Positions 61,893 through 64,000 of a stretch of 64,000 nucleotides of DNA are shown here, piece by piece. The notes beneath the pieces were generated by a model, which worked only from the letters and a program-made list of their open reading frames with translations, ran no database searches and was not told the origin of the DNA. Position numbers and translations under genes: made by a program. Source of the DNA: Sphingomonas sp. DG1-23 (GTDB lineage Bacteria > Pseudomonadota > Alphaproteobacteria > Sphingomonadales > Sphingomonadaceae); the NCBI RefSeq assembly GCF_030730875.1, contig NZ_JAVAMA010000001.1, positions 1 through 64,000 on the forward strand. Direction: 5' to 3'. The first letter of the stretch is position 1. Every line of letters starts with the position of its first letter.

Positions 61893-63197
61893 CTATTTCG
61901 TCTTCGCCACCTCCACCGCATAGACGTGGTTCGCCCCCTCGAAATTGGCGCGGAAGACGATCCATTTGCCGTCGGGGGTGAAGGTCATGTTGGGCTCGAG
62001 CCGGTAATCGTGCTTGCGCATGTCGACCAGCTTCTCGGTGTCGAACGTCCCCGGTGCGATCAAGGTCTCCGCCCCCGGCGCGTGGATGCCGGCGACGTCG
62101 GGAATGTCCCTGGGCGTGAACAGATAGAGATACTTGCCGTCGGGGGCGTGCGCGACCATCTCGCTGTCGCCGCCGTCGCCGGAGAATAATTTGCCGTCGG
62201 GCGACTGGTTGAAATGCACCGACCAATGGTTGCGCTCGACATTGTACCAGCGGCGCTTGCCGCTGGTCAGGTCGTAGCCGGCGAGCCAGAACACCTGCCC
62301 GCGCGGAGTCTGGAGATCGTACCAGATCGTCTTGCCGTCGGGCGCGAAGAATTCGTGCCCGGCAATCTCCATGTTCATCGTGCGGGTGTGGACGAGGCGC
62401 TTGCCGGTGCCGTCGGCGCGGATCGTCCAGATCCGGTCGACCTTGTGCCACGGGCCTTCGTGGCAATACAGAATCTGCTGCGGGTCGGTCGGCGAGAACT
62501 GGATATGGTTGAGCCAGTCGGTCGAGGCGGTGACCACCTTGCGCACGCCGGTCTTCACGTCGATCGTGAAGATCTCCATCGGGATCCTCGCCTCGAGCCG
62601 CTCGTTGAGCCGGACCTCCTTGGCCTCGGCATAGGTCATCGGCCGGCCATCGGGCCAGTTGGCGGCGTATTGCGCCTGATCGAAGCGCTTGTTGTCGCCG
62701 GGCTTCGCGCCGGGCTGGAGCGGCCGGTCGGTCTCGGCCCATTGACCGAGCAGCAGGGTCTCGTCGGCGTTGATCGAGCCGATAAAGCCTTGCGCGATCT
62801 CGGCGATCTTCCGCACCTTGCCGCTGTCCACGTCGACCGCGAAGATCGTCGAGGGCCCGCCATCGGGTCCGCGCCGCTGGTAATATGCCGTCCGCGTCTT
62901 GCGCCCGGTGAACAGCAGGATCGCGCCCTGCGCCTTAACCAGCGGCGTCATTTCCCAGGTCTTCAGATCGACCACCGAAATGCCCCCGGGGACCGACACC
63001 ACCATCTTGTCGCCCTGCGGGGTGTAACTGTTCTGATGGAAATAGAGGCTCGCCGTCCCCGCCTCGCGGCTGATCCGGATCACCTTGTGCCCGGTGAGCT
63101 TGTCGACCCATTCCGCCGCCGGATCGGCGTGCGCCGCGCCCGCCAGCAGCAAGGCCGCCGCCGCGAGGCTCTGGCAAATCAGGCGTCCCCGCCGCAT
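61893..63197 (-). CDS. Oligogalacturonate lyase (PL22), exported
   Basis: Splits short galacturonan to unsaturated monomer. The 434-residue protein with a signal peptide (MRRGRLICQSLAAAALLLAGAAHA) has a seven-bladed propeller. FHQNSYTPQGDKMVV, IQFSPTDPQQILYCHEGPWH (metal-site His-rich strand), HEFFAPDGKTIWYDLQTPRG and RNHWSVHFNQSPDGKLF are the oligogalacturonate lyase signatures. ATG 63197 preferred over the frame start at 63230. Divergent from the GPH transporter. It shows that homogalacturonan fragments as well as RG-I are used. Confidence 0.94.
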   Translation of the reverse strand: MRRGRLICQSLAAAALLLAGAAHADPAAEWVDKLTGHKVIRISREAGTASLYFHQNSYTPQGDKMVVSVPGGISVVDLKTWEMTPLVKAQGAILLFTGRKTRTAYYQRRGPDGGPSTIFAVDVDSGKVRKIAEIAQGFIGSINADETLLLGQWAETDRPLQPGAKPGDNKRFDQAQYAANWPDGRPMTYAEAKEVRLNERLEARIPMEIFTIDVKTGVRKVVTASTDWLNHIQFSPTDPQQILYCHEGPWHKVDRIWTIRADGTGKRLVHTRTMNMEIAGHEFFAPDGKTIWYDLQTPRGQVFWLAGYDLTSGKRRWYNVERNHWSVHFNQSPDGKLFSGDGGDSEMVAHAPDGKYLYLFTPRDIPDVAGIHAPGAETLIAPGTFDTEKLVDMRKHDYRLEPNMTFTPDGKWIVFRANFEGANHVYAVEVAKTK

Positions 63198-63231
63198 CCT
63201 CTGTCTCCCGCCGACTTGATGTTGTTCCACA

Positions 63232-63241
63232 TATCATGATA
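63232..63241. promoter_or_regulatory. TATCATGATA palindrome between PL22 and transporter
   Basis: A perfect 10-bp dyad in the 101-bp divergent gap, in an A/T-rich context. Candidate operator for the pectin regulator; no adjacent regulator gene is in view. Confidence 0.35.
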
Positions 63242-63298
63242 GCCGTTCAAAATATGGAGTAAAGAACAGGCTTGGCCTGTCGCCCGAGAGGAACCTTG

Positions 63299-64000
63299 AT
63301 GGCCACCAGCGCACCCGCGCCCAGCCCTTCCGCCCAGCGCCCCGTCCGCCTGATCAACTATCTCGCCTACGGCTCGAACGACGTGCTCGGCGCGGGCTCG
63401 ATGGCGGTGATCTCGGGCTGGGTCCTGTTCTTCTACACCAGTTTCTGCGGGCTCGATGCGTGGCAGGCAGGGCTGATCTTCCTCGTCGCGCGGGTGCTCG
63501 ACGCGATCGCCTCGCCGATCATCGGCCACATCTCCGACAATATGGGCGAGACCCCGCTCGGCCGCCGGTTCGGGCGGCGGCGCTTCTTCATCCTCGCAGC
63601 GATCCCCCTGCTCCCCAGCTTCGCGATCATGTGGATCGCCGGCCAGGGCTTCTGGTATTATCTGGTCACCTACGTCCTGTTCGAGCTGGTCTACGCGATG
63701 GAGATCATCCCGTACGAGACCCTCGCCGCCGAGATGGGCAAGGACTTCAAGACCAAGGCCAAGTTCGCCACCACCCGCATCCTGTTCGCCCAGGCGAGCG
63801 CGATCCTCGCCGGCTTCCTGCCCGGCTGGCTGATCGAGGCGCTGGGCAAGGACAGCGCCGACACCTTCCTCTATATGGGCATATTGTTCACCGCCTTGTT
63901 CATGCTCGCGGCCGGCCTGCTCTTCCTGTTCAGCTGGGAGCGCCCCGCCTCCGAAGTCGCGGCACTGCGCCCGACCGGCGACCAGCAGCCGAGCGTCGGA
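63299..64000 (+). CDS. GPH-type (MelB-like) sugar transporter, truncated by window edge
   Basis: At least 234 residues of a glycoside-pentoside-hexuronide:cation symporter. It starts ATG 63299 after GAGAGGAA, with the family N-terminus NYLAYGSNDVLGAGSM and DAIASPIIGHISDNMG. The loop motif GRRFGRRRFFILAAIPLLPS and IIPYETLAAEMGKDFKTKAK are also present. The first six or so helices are seen; the gene runs off the window. Paired divergently with PL22, it probably imports oligo- or mono-galacturonates. Confidence 0.88.
   Translation, partial: MATSAPAPSPSAQRPVRLINYLAYGSNDVLGAGSMAVISGWVLFFYTSFCGLDAWQAGLIFLVARVLDAIASPIIGHISDNMGETPLGRRFGRRRFFILAAIPLLPSFAIMWIAGQGFWYYLVTYVLFELVYAMEIIPYETLAAEMGKDFKTKAKFATTRILFAQASAILAGFLPGWLIEALGKDSADTFLYMGILFTALFMLAAGLLFLFSWERPASEVAALRPTGDQQPSVG

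Noticed and set aside
1-64000. tRNA, rRNA, CRISPR array, prophage or plasmid functions
   Set aside because: Intergenic stretches were read for tRNA-like clover arms, regularly spaced repeats and integrase/replication genes; none was found.

Overview
The window is GC-rich DNA with the gene content of a sphingomonad (Alphaproteobacteria, Sphingomonas-like). Reasons: long Caulobacter/Sphingomonas-type TonB-dependent receptors, a DUF4167 protein beside hisS-prfA-prmC, non-phosphorylating sugar-acid catabolism, and frequent ATGA/TGATG gene overlaps. No rRNA, tRNA, CRISPR array, integrase or insertion sequence is visible.

Region 1 (1-10.3 kb) is housekeeping. It holds a Wzx-like flippase, a CBS-domain protein, a small membrane protein, two tandem DUF4139 proteins, DUF4167, and the translation operon hisS-prfA-prmC. 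A 23-codon ORF with a perfect Shine-Dalgarno sequence and a terminator-like hairpin precede region 2. Region 2 (10.3-16.1 kb) is a complete RND multidrug efflux operon (adaptor, pump, outer-membrane factor). Region 3 (16.1-19.2 kb) encodes two flavin-dependent tryptophan-halogenase family proteins, one of which lacks the catalytic Lys and Glu.

Region 4 (19.2-31.8 kb) is for D-galactose and its polymers: KDPGal aldolase, KDGal kinase, a sodium/sugar symporter and a divergent FadR-type regulator. After an unrelated chemoreceptor come a GH43, a GH5-like glycosidase, an aldose epimerase, an IlvD/Edd sugar-acid dehydratase and, divergently, D-galactose 1-dehydrogenase. Together they give most of a De Ley-Doudoroff route; no lactonase was recognised.

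Region 5 (32-64 kb) is a large locus for rhamnogalacturonan I and its galactan/arabinan side chains. It has two TonB-dependent receptors for uptake, an outer attack set (PL11 lyase, two SGNH acetylesterases, GH28 with Tat-like signal, GH53 galactanase, GH35 beta-galactosidase, GH43s, GH105, BNR-4 propeller protein, PL22 oligogalacturonate lyase), and a set without signal peptides (GH28, GH105). Two transporters (MFS and GPH type) serve import. Released L-rhamnose is handled by a complete non-phosphorylative diketo-hydrolase route: mutarotase, rhamnose 1-dehydrogenase, lactonase, RhmD dehydratase, 4-dehydrogenase and FAH-type hydrolase, giving pyruvate and lactate, with an IclR regulator in the middle.

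Non-coding signals stand out. A palindromic repeat family carrying GGGGAGGA arms sits at several translation starts. An 18-bp motif lies exactly 147 bp before both receptor genes. Several clean palindromes look like operators.
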